A stretch of DNA of 64,000 nt from Sabellastarte sp. h YS-2021. Its lineage: Eukaryota; Annelida; Polychaeta; Sabellida; Sabellidae. Position 1 is the stretch's first letter. Every line of letters starts with the position of its first letter. This document shows positions 46,220-58,162 of this stretch, in pieces. Made by a program: the position numbers and the translations under genes. The stretch spans positions 80,417,451-80,481,450 of the forward strand of contig OZ024932.1 of the NCBI GenBank assembly GCA_964017235.1. Reading direction: 5' to 3'. Below the pieces are notes generated by a model. That model did not search any database. It worked only from the letters and a program-made list of their open reading frames with translations, and was not told the origin of the DNA.

Positions 46220-46349
46220 TATGTGGTTGGGTGAAGGCCAGCCACTTCACTCTTGTTTTATTTGAGGGGTAATGTGAGAGAATTTAGAGGAACGGGTGAC
46301 AATCCTGCACAGTGAATTTTGGACTAGCTGCAATCTCCTTAACTCAAAA

Positions 46350-47636
46350 TCAGTGAGGGATATTGAGTGAATTGCAGTAGTCCAGCCTGCTGCTCACCAA
46401 AGTATTCGCTAGCAGGATTGATGTATTCATGTCTAAAAGGGGACGAATTCTGTAGAGGTCTCTTGTCTGTACTCTAGTGGACTTAATGACCTGTGACATG
46501 TGGTTTGAGAAATTGAAATTAGAGTCAAACACCACTCCGTGCTTCCTGACACTTTGTGCTGGCGAGACCTGATTTCCCAGAATATTGATAGTGAAATGAG
46601 GGAGGAGTTGGTTACGATTTCTTTGGGAGCCAATGAGAATGAACTCCGTTTTGTCTGGGTTGAGTTTTAACTTGTTTGCAAACATGAAATTTTGAATGTC
46701 GTTTAGGCAGTTCTTTAGTTTTTGGATAGAATGGGAGAAATTTTCTGGTGAAAGTGTAATGTATAGCTGGGTATCATCGGCGTAAAAGTGGTAGTTGATG
46801 CTACTGTGGGAATGAATGATTGAGCTGATTGGGTTGGTGTAGAGAGAGAAAAGGATTGGTCCAAGGACAGAGCCCTGCAGTACTCCATAATGGAGCACAG
46901 CAGGATGGGAGTGTGTCCTTCCTGACAGGTATGATTTGAACCAGCCAAGTGCTAGTTCACTGATTCCATAATAAACATTGAGTCTGTCTAGGAGAATGGT
47001 GTGGTCAATGGTATCGAAAGCGGCGGATAGATCCAGAAGGGTGAGGGCAGTGACAGAACCTTTGGCCATGTTGAGAAGAATGTTGTTTTGAATATTGAGG
47101 AGGGCGCTTTCAGTAGAGTGGTGTTTTCTATAAGCCGATTGGAAGCCAGTCATAAGACCGGCTTCATCAAGGTGAGTTTGTAGCTGGACGGCTGCAACCC
47201 TTTCAAGTATCTTTGAGATAAAGTTTAAATTTGAGACAGGCCTGTAGTTTTTAAAAACTTCTTTATCTAAGGATGAATTTTTGAGGATAGGGGTAACGTG
47301 GGCCTGCTTAAAAAAGTTTGGACACTTACCTTGCTCAAGAGAAGCATTGATTATTGAGGTGATGGGGGTAATGAGAATATCCAGATAATCAAGAACAAGG
47401 AAGGTAGGCCAAGGGTCCAGCGAACATGATTTACTAGAATTGGTAATAATTTTAGTGACTTGATCCTCTGTTACAGTAGAAAAAGTGGAGAACATGGGGG
47501 GAGGAGAGTCAGGGGTGATGTGTTGCAAATTGACAGAAGCAGAGAATGTTGAGCGTATTTTTTCTGTGAAGAACTCCATGAACTTACTTGTATTATTCTT
47601 CAGGACTAGGTCTAGTTTCAATTTGATAAAAACCAT
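46350..47636 (-). pseudogene. LINE reverse transcriptase, truncated
   Basis: This open frame of 428 codons carries the polymerase motifs in order: 'FKNYRPVSNLNFISKILERV' (residues about 128-147), 'SAYRKHHSTESAL' (165-177), 'LTLLDLSAAFDTIDHTILL' (catalytic first Asp, about 197-216), 'GVLQGSVLGPILFSLY' (250-265), 'YHFYADDTQLYI' (YADD, about 282-293) and 'LKLNPDKTEFILIG' (318-331). The enzyme copies LINE RNA at the target. The frame is intact but begins mid-protein and loses its tail to a frameshift, so a working element is not expected. Confidence 0.9.
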
Positions 47637-47640
47637 TTGT

Positions 47641-48335
47641 GCAAATTATAAGTTGGGCCAATATATATAAGCAAATATTTAGAAAGGATAAGCAAAAACC
47701 CTAAATAACAATCACCATTCACAATCATAGCCTGATAAAATTTCAGTACTCAAATAAACTGGCTGATTAAACCAGCCATGGGGTATGACATAATAAGTTG
47801 GGCTAATATCTGTCAATTCATCTTAAAATAAGCTATATACATTCTATCTGAAAGGTTAATATTAAATTTTAGCTTCAAAACCATTCTTGAATGTAATTAT
47901 CTTAAGTTGGGCTAATATGTTCTAGCCCATCTTAAGATCGGGGGGGGGGGGGGGGGGGGGGGGGGGAGATTGGGGGGAATTTGATAGCATTTTTGGAGTC
48001 CTTACCAAATATGTACCTCCCAATACATTCTAAAGATCTAATTGCAATAATTTAAGCGACATTGAGTAATAAGTGAAAATTGGATCCATTTAGGATCATA
48101 AAATTGACCTTGAAAGACAAGAAGGGAGCAAAAAGCCACATCCCTCGGTTTGAATAATCCTGAAGAATAATACAAGTAAGTTTTAAATGATTTCAGGCAA
48201 TAATTTTATAGATACACTTCAAAATACAAGAAATTCAACTTTATGACCCAAGTTTGACCTTGATGGGGACTTGTGGGGAAAATTTGATTGGTTTTTAGGC
48301 GGGTTGCGTGTAACCAACCAGTCTATTAAATTGAT
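47641..48335. other. noncoding DNA with a G run
   Basis: 'aagttgggctaatat'-like text occurs at about 47651, 47796 and 47904, a weak tandem repeat. A run of 27 G lies at 47940-47966. No gene seen. Confidence 0.5.
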
Positions 48336-48930
48336 GTGTCCGATATCCGTCTGTCCGTCCACATTTTCGTTTCTGGACTCTAACTCGAAAACATTTTGTC
48401 CAATCGAATTCAAACTTGACAGGGAGACAGATCACCATCATAGCTAGGTTCCTTTCGAAATTGGTGTAATTCCATTCGTCTGTTTGTCTGTCCGTCAACA
48501 TTTCCGTTTCCAGAGTCTAACTTAAAAACGCTTTGTCCAATTGATTTCAAACTTGACAGGGAGATAGATCACCATCATAGCTAGGTTCCTTTCTAAATTG
48601 GTGAAATTTCATCCGTTCGTTTGTCTGTCCATCAACATTTTTGTTTCCGGACTCTAACTCGAAAAAACGCTTTGTCCAATCGAATTTAATCTCGACAGGG
48701 AGACAGATCACCATCATAGCTAGATTCCTTTTGAAATTGGGTGTAATTCCATCTGTTTGTTTGTTTGTCTGTCCGTCAACATTTCCGTTTCTGGACTCTA
48801 ACTCGAAAATGCTCTTTCTAATCGAATTCAAACTTAACAGGGAGATAGACCACCATCATAGCTAAGTTGCTTTCGAAATTGGTGTAATTCCGTCCGTTTG
48901 TTTGTCCGTTTATAGCATAGATACAATTAT
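48336..48930 (+). repeat. tandem repeat array, family F (about 140 bp)
   Basis: Four to five units carry 'gtctgtccgtcaacatttcc', 'ggactctaactcgaaaa', 'ccaatcgaattcaaacttga' and 'agatcaccatcatagctag', at about 48359, 48496, 48633 and 48776. Frames on both strands here are repeat translations. Confidence 0.85.
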
Positions 48931-49337
48931 GTAACCTAGATTACAAGTTTTACATTTCTTAGCATGCCTAACACATTTACCTTAACTGGGTGACCTAACA
49001 TTTCTTTCATTGTTTCTAAATTTAATTACAGCATTCGCTAAACTTATTGCTGCCTGCGCAACCTGCCTTTTGGCGCATTTCTGACATTCTTGTTGGAATC
49101 CCAGGCCATGGTTTCCTGTTAGCTCCCAATATTTTTCAAAGCTCTAACTCCAAAAATAAAAGAGATATTTAACATTTTGCATATCTCTTTTGTCTGTATA
49201 CTACATACCAAAAGCACCTGTTTTGGCTAATTTTAAGGTAACCTTAGCATGAGGATCTAATGCTGGAAGCTATAAAGCCAATTTTCATGTTTCAATAACA
49301 TATTGAACCTGTGTGAGATTCTCAGTGCGAGTAGATA
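48931..49337. other. noncoding spacer
   Basis: Nothing recognised. Confidence 0.4.
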
Positions 49338-49794
49338 TACCGTATTTATCCATATAAACACCCGGGGGCGATGCATTTTTCAAAAGAAGGGGCTAGCATT
49401 ACAGATAAAAAAAATCAAGTCAGGAGTGCAGTGGCAATGGGCAATAATGGACACTTACAGCCTTGATCTCGCTTGCAAGCATGTATAATGGCGGGAGAGC
49501 TTAAAATATTAGAAACTAACATTAAATCTGAAGAAATTATAAACTTTTATCTCGTTTTTAAAGATTTTAATGCATCTGTGATCAAAATTGCCATGTTTTG
49601 TTGTGATTTTCTCGTAAACGGTATTGGATTGGCGAAGTAGTAAAACGCATCTTTTTTTGGAATTCCGGAATCGCAAGGCTGGTGGCTGTTGAGAGGGATG
49701 TATAACCCTGAAATATGAACTCTGCAATGGTTGAGAAGGGGGGGGGGGGGGGGCAATTAATAGGGAGGGGGCGTTTGTACAGATAAATACGATA
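49338..49794. mobile_element. MITE with TACCGTATTTATC ends
   Basis: The left 'taccgtatttatccatataa' and the right, reverse complemented, 'tatcgtatttatctgtacaa', both followed by 'ac(a/g)ccc' and G/C runs, form inverted ends. The interior of about 457 bp is noncoding, and frames of 60-70 codons on the minus strand are chance. The target duplication is not clear. Confidence 0.7.
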
Positions 49795-51575
49795 CACTAT
49801 ATGTGCCCAACAGAGTCAATTTCAGCATGTTTTTTTACTAATTGATGATCAGCCTGCTCTCATTCAGTCAATTATGGCCTGATTGATCTGAAATTCAACT
49901 GGCGACTAGATTTATATGTTAGGGAAGAGCTTTTCTTGGGGGGGGGGGGTGTAAAATATATTTTTATTGATCTAAGACATATCTATTCGTACAATATACA
50001 CTAAATTTTACAAAGAATAAAGACATATGTAGAGACAGGCAAAGCAACTGTCACAATGCATTATGAATTTTACAAGGAAGAGCCACATACCGGTATGTAT
50101 AATAGGCACAGTTTCAACAGTCAAAGATTCCAAAAATAGAAGAAAAAAAATTCATGAATACTTGGTTACTATTGCACTCAGCCCCCATTTATAACCTAAT
50201 CTGGTATTTTCATAGTTCCTAAAGTTTCTTTTGCAGAGTTCTTAAAGTTCCTGGTTTGGTGGAGTCTTAATTTTTGCTTGTCTTAAGTAATGTCTCTTTG
50301 GCTTTGTGAGAGGAGAGGGATTTAGTTGCCTTATCCAACATTATTGTGGACACTGGACGAGATCTTGATGTAGTCCATGGATTGACAATGAACACGCTGG
50401 AAATAGTTCTGGACATCTTTTATTAATATCGATTCTGTGTTGCACAAGTATTCATTTATACAATCAGTTCACATAAATGTCGCTTCACTTTTGATTAACT
50501 TGTAGTTCACACTTGAATATATTCTTTTTTCTCGATTAACTGAAATATCACAAACAACCAAGTTAAATACACTTTTCAAGAAATGAATTTGTGTTTAAAA
50601 TCGAATATAAAATGTAAATGTATCAATGTTAAATATTAGAATTTGGATAGAATTGGATATCTAATGAATTGGTTGAATCTGAATATTTCCAAAGTATAAG
50701 TTTGGAAGATAAAAATTTAGAATTGAATTTTGACAGAGCCAAATAGAGTTTCGATGTTATTTGTTCTGCTGTTCATCCTAATGTGCCCTTTGAGTTTGGT
50801 CTAGCTTGCTAGAATTAAGTAAAGCTCAGTTGCTGAGCTTGTCATTGTGTGATTGGTTACACAATTCCTATGATGTCTGGCGATATTATACATAACTCTT
50901 GAGTGGGATGATAGAAAAGAGAAAGTATGTTGCTTAATTGTCCTAGCTATTACCATAAGGTTCCAAATTAGTGCTAACTGGTAAGATAGCTGTTTTGCAT
51001 ATTATTTGTCTGTCATCATATTTCATTACGTACTAGGCCTGAATAGTCCATACCCACCTTGCATTTGTAGTCAGCTGAAAAGCTGACTACCACGAATGAG
51101 ATAATCCAAGAACCAATTTTATTAAGCAAGTGAAACAAATAATGTGCTATTAAGTGTATTTACAAAATGATTTGCCATCAAAAAAACCTGAATGGTCCAG
51201 AAGTTCAGGAAAACATGAACAAATCTGGACATAATACTCCAAGTCCATATTTGTGAAAAACCATGCCAAACAGGTTGCATTAAACCGTGTGACTTTGCAA
51301 AAACCCTGTTGGATGTTCTTTCACCATAGTGGTCTGTCATGTTTAGTAAACTTGTATTGTCTGAATACTCTATGGTCACAAGGAATTACGTTCTTTACTG
51401 TTGAAGTGTCTTACTTTCACTAGTGAATATCATTTACAACAATATTCATTTATAACAATATAACATCATACATTACTAATAATTATTTGTGCATAATAGA
51501 AGTAACAACATATTGTAGAAGAACATAGAAAACATATATTTACATCAGTACATATTCCAATTAAACTTATTTTAT
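49795..51575. other. noncoding stretch with one strong hairpin
   Basis: A perfect 10-bp stem, GTAGTCAGCT (51067-51076) and AGCTGACTAC (51081-51090), encloses a GAAA loop. It may mark a repeat-array element end like those of families A-D. The rest shows no gene. Confidence 0.5.
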
Positions 51576-54309
51576 AGTTGTATCCCCAGATGAAAGTCGG
51601 GGATACTTAGGATTCAGTACGGTCACGCCGCCGCCGCAGAGATTTCCTTTTGGACAAAAATATTTTAGTTACACCTTTCAAATTTGGTATGCGAGTATAT
51701 ATGGGCAATGTCACGAATGCTATTGTTTTGTGACCTTGACCTTCAATTTCAAGGTCACTGGTGGCCTCTTAAAGGTCAGATTTTGGCCGTTTTTTCACAT
51801 TTTGGCCCAGTTCTCATTTAAAGGTCACTGGTGGCCTCTTAAAGGTCAGATTTTGGCCATTTTTTCACAATTTGGCCCAGTTCACGTATACAGAAAGTTA
51901 GATCATCCTATGGTTGGTATATATTATACATATATATTTCCTCTGTAAACATGCAGAAATTTAACGTTGAAGCTCTTTATTGAAGCCATTTTTTGCCTTT
52001 TTGGAGATATTTTCACACTTAATGCTGACTATATTGCATGGAAACTATTGAAAATGGCTCTGGAGGTTGAGTACATAATGGAGTACCAGCATCCAGTTTG
52101 TTGACCTTGGCTATTGTTTTCAAGGTCACCTTAGGCCTGCTAAAATGACTCAAAATGGTACCTTTTGCTGCATATATATGCCTAATATAAGACTGAGACA
52201 TAAAGCTTGTGGGTGTTCCACAGCCTAAACTCCTGCACGGATTTTTACCAAATTTTCAGGGGATGTTTACCCCAAGAGGATCTAGAGCTGATTAGGTTTT
52301 GTGGCCATGGCAACACTTTTAAGATTTTCAAGTCTTAAAGATTGTGGGTGTTCCACAGACAAAACCTCTGCACGGATTTTCACTAAATTTTCAGGGGATG
52401 TTTACCTTAAGAGGATCTAGAGCTGATAAGGTGGTATCCAGGTACCACTGTTGCCATGGAAACACCTTTAAGATTTTCAGGTCTTAAAGTTTGTGGGTGT
52501 TCCACAGCCTAAACCCCTACATGGATTTTCACCAAAGTTTCAGGACATGTTTACCCCTAGAGGATCTATAGCTGATTTGGTTTTGCTGGGTATCCGGCTA
52601 CCACTGTTGCCATGGCAACACTTTTAAGATTTTTGGGGTCTTACAGTTTGTGGGTGTTCCACAGACTGAACCCCTGGACAGATTGTCACCAAATTTTCAA
52701 GGTATGTTTACCCCAAGAGCATCTAGAGCTGATAAGGTTTTGGCAGGTATTCGGTAACAACTGTTGCCATGGTAACACTTTTTAGATTTTCGGGTCTTAA
52801 AGTTGTGGGTGTTCCACAGCCTTGCACAGATTTTCACCAAATTTTCAGGACATGTTTACCCCAAGAGGATCTACAGCTGACTAGGTTTTGGTGGGTATCT
52901 GGCTACCGCTGTTGCCAACTTGCCATAGAGCTGATTAGGTTTTGAGGGGTATCCAGCTACCCCTGTTGCCATGGCAACACTTTTAGGGTCTTAAAGTTTG
53001 TGGGTGTCCCACAGCCTAAACCCCTGTATGGATTTTCACCAAATTTTCAGGGTATGTTTACCCCAAGAGCATCTAGAGCTGATTGGGTTTTGGGTGGGTA
53101 TCCAGCGGCAACTGTTGCATGGCAGCACTTTTAAAATTTTCGGGTCTTAAGTTTGTTCTAAAATCTTTAATGTTTTCTGTAACCTAAAATATTTCAGCTA
53201 GCTTCATCAGATTTGCACAAAATGTAAATGGATAGGAAAGCTTTTGTAGAACATCTCGTGGGTTCTCTATACTTCTTACAACAGAAGTTGTCTAAGATTT
53301 TCCCAAATCTCAATGTTGTTGGCCATTTCGCTGTACCCGCGGGCTGGAGTTCTTGCCTGCCGAGGCTGGCTATTTTTAACCATGACCAAAAAATGAGTAA
53401 ATGATATTTTTCTTCATAACTGTTAGAGTTACAAGAATTTTGTCAAATACGTTGTTCAAGCTACTTTTTGATGCACAGTGTCATGGCAAATTTACAGAGC
53501 TGTAGGTCCATGCTGACTGAGTAATAGCTACCTGGACAGTTCACCATTGAGTAAATCACTTATATCTGCAAACCTATTAATTTTAGAGGTTTTTTTGTCA
53601 AATGTGTTGTTCATGTACTTTTAAATGTACTCTGTCATGTCAAATTTTCAGAGCTGTAGGTCCATAGCTAACCGAGTAATAGCTACTTTGACAGTTCACC
53701 ATTGAGTAAATCATTTATAGCTGAAAATCTGTTGCACCTATCCTTATCAAGGTTCAAGATATGTTCCCTGCTATGAAATCTTACCTGGCTAACATTTGGT
53801 CCAGTTTGTGCAATTTCGTTGGTTGCTATAGCAATGAATTTGAAAGTCTGAGGTGACCAAGCTTTAAGGAGCCTGTATCTCCCTTATTATGGTCGTCAAG
53901 ATTTTGGATGTGAAGACAATTTATAGGTAATCATATGCCCCGAATCTCTTGCTGGTTTCCGATTTGACCTTGGACCCCTCCTTCAAGGTCAAATGTGGTT
54001 CTTCATACCTATAATGACCTATGTTTCCCTTGTTTTTGGTCGTAGAGGTTTTGGATGTGAAGACAACCTATAGGAAATCATGTGATCCACATCTTTTGGT
54101 GGGCTCAGATTTGACCTTAGATCCCTCCTTCAAGGTCCAATGTGGTCCTTGATACCTCTAATGGTTGATATCTCCCTTATTATTGGTCGTAGAGGTTTTG
54201 GATGTGAAGACAAATTTTTTGGTGGGGTCACATTTGACATAATATTCTGCATGTCACGCTTGAACCATGTCCCGTCCGGGGATACACTGCGTCAAGACGC
54301 AATCTCTAG
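51576..54309 (+). mobile_element. Helitron-like repeat-array element, family C
   Basis: The 5' end has a stem GTATCCCC (51580-51587) with GGGGATAC (51599-51606). The 3' end has GGGGATAC again (54279-54286), hairpin GCGTC-AA-GACGC (54289-54300) and terminal CTAG (54306-54309) followed by T. A 3' hairpin close to CTRR and a T target are Helitron hallmarks. The interior is four different tandem arrays: about 73 bp twice (51765-51895), about 150 bp six to seven times (52200-53165), about 165 bp twice (53385-53720) and about 140 bp three times (53860-54240). It has no Rep/helicase, so it is nonautonomous. Confidence 0.78.
52200..53165 (+). repeat. main tandem array of family C element
   Basis: Units begin 'tgtgggtgttccacag' at 52209, 52344, 52493, 52650, 52805 and 53000 (spacing 135-195) and include 'ggattttcaccaaattttca', 'gatctagagctgat' and 'ctgttgccatggcaacac'. 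The last contains GTTGCCATGGCAAC, a perfect palindrome and the consensus of the RFX X-box. Confidence 0.85.
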
Positions 54310-55861
54310 TTATCATTTAGTTGTCATTGTGATAGGTATCATAGAATGTTGGAATATTATAGATGGAATATCAGCAAATGATGTGGATTGATCTGTTCCA
54401 ATCATAGCTAATAATGGTGACGTATATAATATATAGTACGATTATACATATTTATAAAAAATAATAATAATGGTGAGGTACAAAGTATTGTAAGTGGTTT
54501 GGGGTTGTTTGGTTGAGGTGGTTGATAGCTACAAAATATTTAGTCGAGACTAAGAATACTTGGTTTGAGAGAAGAGCTGCAGAATGTCTACTTGAAATAC
54601 ACCTATAATAAGTACAACTACAAGAACAACATGAAAATTGCAAATAGCAATAAATGTGTAAAAAAAAGTGAGCCATAAGTGATCATCACACTTATAATGA
54701 ATATAGCCTCTGTAAATAAAAAAATTAAAATTAAATATCAACCTCAGAGTTTAATCAAAGAAATCAAATCCATAAGTAGCAATAACTAAGAAGTTGAGTG
54801 TAGTGTGTGATTTGTTAAATACAATTGAATAACAAATATAAACATTAAGCTAAAATATATAATTAACATGAATTCATGCATAAAACAAGTGTTAATAAAA
54901 ACATGCTGTGCCATTTTAGTTTATTAAGTAAATATGTAAATATTTTGTATTAGTTGTATTGTTTCACTGTTCATATTGCTGATTCTTGTATAAAGTGATG
55001 CGAGTCTTTTAAAGTACTTGTTTATTATTTATAAATATAAGAAGAAATGTAAATTTTATTTTGGTAATAGTGGAAGATATTGAACTGGACATTTTAGAGA
55101 AAAATTCTGAATTATCTGATTTAAAATACTAGCAGAGGAGTTGCTAATGATGGACTAAGTGTGTACAATTGGCAAAAATGCCAATATCAGTAGTTTGTTG
55201 ATGTGTCAACGCATTATAAGAAAATCATGACTCTGCTGTATATGTATGGTATATAGGATTTCACCTCCAGTTGGCAATGGTAAACTGAGCAGTTTGAAAG
55301 GTTAGACTGATAACAATCTGCAACAACTATCACTGAGTTGGATAAATCTCATTTTGTTATTGACAGTATTGACTCGTATTGTTTAAATTGTAATATGCAA
55401 TAATATTATGTAAACTGTTTAAAATTGTCACAAAAGCAAGATGAAAAAAAGGCTTTGAGTTATATTCTCATGTGAGTACTGTTGCTATATTTCTTATGTT
55501 AGTGATTTTGTACAATTATTATGTAAATATCGTTATATTTTAATTATTATTTAGTAATTATATCCATATTTATAATGGCTTAAAGATCAGCGCCATATAT
55601 TGGACATTTATAATGTGTATTACTATTCATATCTTAAAGAAAGAAAGGACATCACAATGGATATGATAAGGGTGACAGTGATAGCGGTTACACTATACAT
55701 TCATTATTGTGAACATTTGTGAGATTTCTGGATTATTGTTAAGTAGTCCAGTTAGACAACATGTGCAAAATATCTTCTTCAACAACTTCAGTAACATTCT
55801 ACTGAGGTATGTATACCAATGTACCATTGCACTTCCATATACTGCTTAATTACATAAATTA
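54310..55861. other. AT-rich noncoding stretch
   Basis: No exon, repeat end or RNA recognised. Confidence 0.45.
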
Positions 55862-56092
55862 GCTAGGGGCCACGGTGGCAGAGTGGAAACACTCTTGCCT
55901 CCCACCTCTGAGATCTGCGTTCGGTTCCCTGTCTGACCTCAGGTGGGAAAGCTGGTAGTTGCTTGCCGTTGGTCGGCAGTTTACAGTACATAACCTTGAC
56001 CAACTGTATGTACTGGTTTCCTCTGCCACAAAACTACCCGCTGTGATATGACCTATACAATGTGTTGAAATCGACATTAAAATCCAAATAAA
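55862..56092 (+). mobile_element. SINE-1, full length with perfect target duplication
   Basis: TACATAAATTA flanks it on both sides (55851-55861, 56093-56103). The head contains A box 'ggtggcagagtgg' and B box 'gttcggttccc', the two internal RNA polymerase III promoter blocks of a tRNA-derived SINE. The body has 'ttggtcggcagtttacagta' and the tail 'gacattaaaatccaaataaa'. Other copies are at 20284-20440 and 42846-43828. It is not a tRNA gene because no cloverleaf 3' half is present. Confidence 0.92.
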
Positions 56093-56103
56093 TACATAAA
56101 TTA

Positions 56104-56699
56104 ACTTAATTATATAAATATTGCATATAAAAGATGATAGGTATAATGATAAGTAAAAATGTACAATAGTTGTGCACAAATAAGTATTAGTAACAATATA
56201 TGGTTCCAATTAATTCATTCTGTTACTGTACCAATGCAAAGAGAACTTATATTGCATTTCAACAATGCCATAACAGTTCAGTGCACACATTTATATATAC
56301 CACATATATTAAAATTAAACAATCAGCATACTTATACACAGGATAATGTGAAGTTCTTGTTGCATTTAATAAATAAGTGCTTGACAAGTTGACACCATGA
56401 TTATATAATAAGTAGATGTAAATTAAATACTTCTTAAAGTATACATGCATGGATTATAGAAGTACTGGTTCACAGCAAATGAGACCAATCCGAGAAATAG
56501 TTTACAAATCCTGAATTAGTCACTGGTCTTTACATGGTATTTTTTACTGTCACTCTGTCATTATTTCATTATAATATCAATACATATAGTGTCTGTTTAC
56601 AATGACACTTACAATTACAAAAAAAACTGAAGTTGTAAACAGCACAAATTTAAAAGCCAAGAGTAGTTAACCACAAATATTTGTAAAGATAAAGTTTTA
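56104..56699. other. noncoding stretch
   Basis: Nothing recognised. Confidence 0.4.
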
Positions 56700-56830
56700 A
56701 AACAAGATAATTCATCTGCAAGATGACAGCATTAATCACTAAACTAAATATTACGAAGCTGTAAACTTTATTAATTGGAGTATAGCTGTCAATGGAAATA
56801 GCACACTTATTTAAAAGTACATATAACTAG
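56700..56830 (-). mobile_element. family A element, 3' region fragment
   Basis: The reverse complement 'tgctatttccattgacagct', 'atactccaattaataaa' and 'gattaatgctgtcatcttgc' matches 6640-6730 of the copy inside the outer DIRS. Confidence 0.8.
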
Positions 56831-57042
56831 AAAAATGTTTTTGCTGACAAAAACGAAGCGGCCCTGATGAAAAAGTGCAAAGTAAGCCGTAAAAGATGTC
56901 AAGATATGCATCACAAGGAATAGAAAATGTAAAGTTTATTGCATTGTGTATATTACCATATTTAACAAATGAAAGAACGACCACAGCTTGGCAGAAGAGA
57001 AATTGTAGGTGTGAAATTTACTTCTCAAAAGAATGTATGTCC

Positions 57043-57864
57043 GATGCGCGAAAAAATGCCTCCTGGAAAAAATGCCTCCTAGAAATTATGCCTCCTAGGA
57101 AATATACCTCCTAGAATGAATGCCTCCTGAATATTTTGTGACCAGGAAAAATACCTCCTAAGAAAAAAAAGTTCGTTCAAGTATTATAACACTACAGGTT
57201 CACATTACAACTTCAGAGGCATCTTCATTTTTTCCACTTGAGTCTTATAGTCGCCAATGCCTGTCAAAAATTCAGTCTTTTACCCATTTTGCTTAGCTGT
57301 ACAAAGATATGTAAGTTTCTCTTGTAAGGTTTTGCTGGTGCTTCTCACTCTTTTGGCTGGCTGCTCATCCCTGGTTTCCATTATGACGGGTGTCGTGTTT
57401 TTCTTGTAATTACATTTCTGCCCCTCCTAGTGCATCTAACTGCGATCAACTCCTTACAGAGGGGATAACATATATGTTGTACTTTGATAAGAATGCATAT
57501 TGTAAGCCATAAAGGCCACAACTATTTCGTCAAGAAACCTCACAGCCATAAATCCTGCTTTTAAACTGGTCCAGAGTACAGCTGAAGGGATACCCTTTCA
57601 AGAAGATATTTGTAATTTGTACTTCATGATATTGTACGTTCTGGTTTTGACTGTACATATCTGAAATTAACATGTTTTTGATATTATATGTTATAGGTTT
57701 CATATGTAACATGTTTACAAGTTGAAATAACTTTTTTTTCTCAGGAGGCATTTTTTCCTAGTCACAAAATATCCAGGAGGCATTCTTTCTATGGGGCATT
57801 CTTTCCAGGAGGCATTTTTTTCTGTGAGGCATTTTGTCCAGGAGGCATTTTTTTACCCGGATTC
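57043..57864. mobile_element. foldback MITE with perfect 9-bp target duplication
   Basis: Inverted arms of about 125 bp (57043-57175 and 57733-57864) consist of repeated 'aatgcctcctgga' units and share 'atattttgtgac(c/t)agg'. TGTATGTCC is duplicated at 57034-57042 and 57865-57873. Long arms plus 9-bp duplications are characteristic of Mutator-like elements. The 822-bp element has no transposase. Confidence 0.88.
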
Positions 57865-58011
57865 TGTATGTCCTACATTCTTTGGTAATGTTCTCCAAGA
57901 AGAGGTCTCAAGTGAAAGGGTACACTGACCACAGACATTTCTGTTCAAAATGTCATTAGTATCAGACTTAAGTATAAAACACTAATTGAATGCAGTGGAC
58001 TAAGATGCTTA

Positions 58012-58162
58012 AAGTCAAAGTTGGGGTTTTACGTCCCGTTCAACAGCCAGGGTCATATTGGGACAGGTCCTCAGAATTGCCACTTGTGGGACTCAAACCC
58101 ATAGAGGTGACAGCCTATGATTAGATGCCAAACTTGCTAACCACTAGCCACTGAGGGCCGAT
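58012..58162 (-). mobile_element. SINE-3 (tRNA-derived)
   Basis: The reverse complement begins 'cggccctcagtggctagtgg', has B box 'gggtttgagtccc', and ends 'gaacgggacgtaaaacccca'. The 3' 'gacgtaaaaccc' resembles that of SINE-1 and the head differs. Confidence 0.8.

Larger units (their letters stand above)
44162..47640 (-). mobile_element. non-LTR retrotransposon (CR1/L2-like), split by an insertion
   Basis: The polymerase is encoded at 46350-47636 and, after a frameshift near 46360, 'LRRLQLVQNSLCRIVTRSSK' to about 46260. The missing tail resumes at 44339-44690 ('LHWLPVRYRVKFK', a +1 shift, 'IGLITYKILNQGQPVYLREL' to 'HLKTHLF'). The 3' UTR ends in TAGAT repeats at about 44165-44200. The 5' part with the endonuclease is absent. 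The split is caused by the insertion 44684-46219. About 38 nt next to it (46222-46259) are not explained. Confidence 0.88.

Noticed and set aside
46715-46948. Additional frame overlapping the LINE polymerase
   Set aside because: It is a shadow of the 428-codon reverse transcriptase frame.
48336-48930. CRISPR-like spaced repeats
   Set aside because: Units of about 140 bp are contiguous and imperfect with no unique spacers, in a eukaryotic setting.
55862-55930. Possible tRNA gene
   Set aside because: A and B promoter boxes are present, but no acceptor-stem pairing or 3' half exists and the unit is followed by the SINE body. The same applies to 60153 and 58162.
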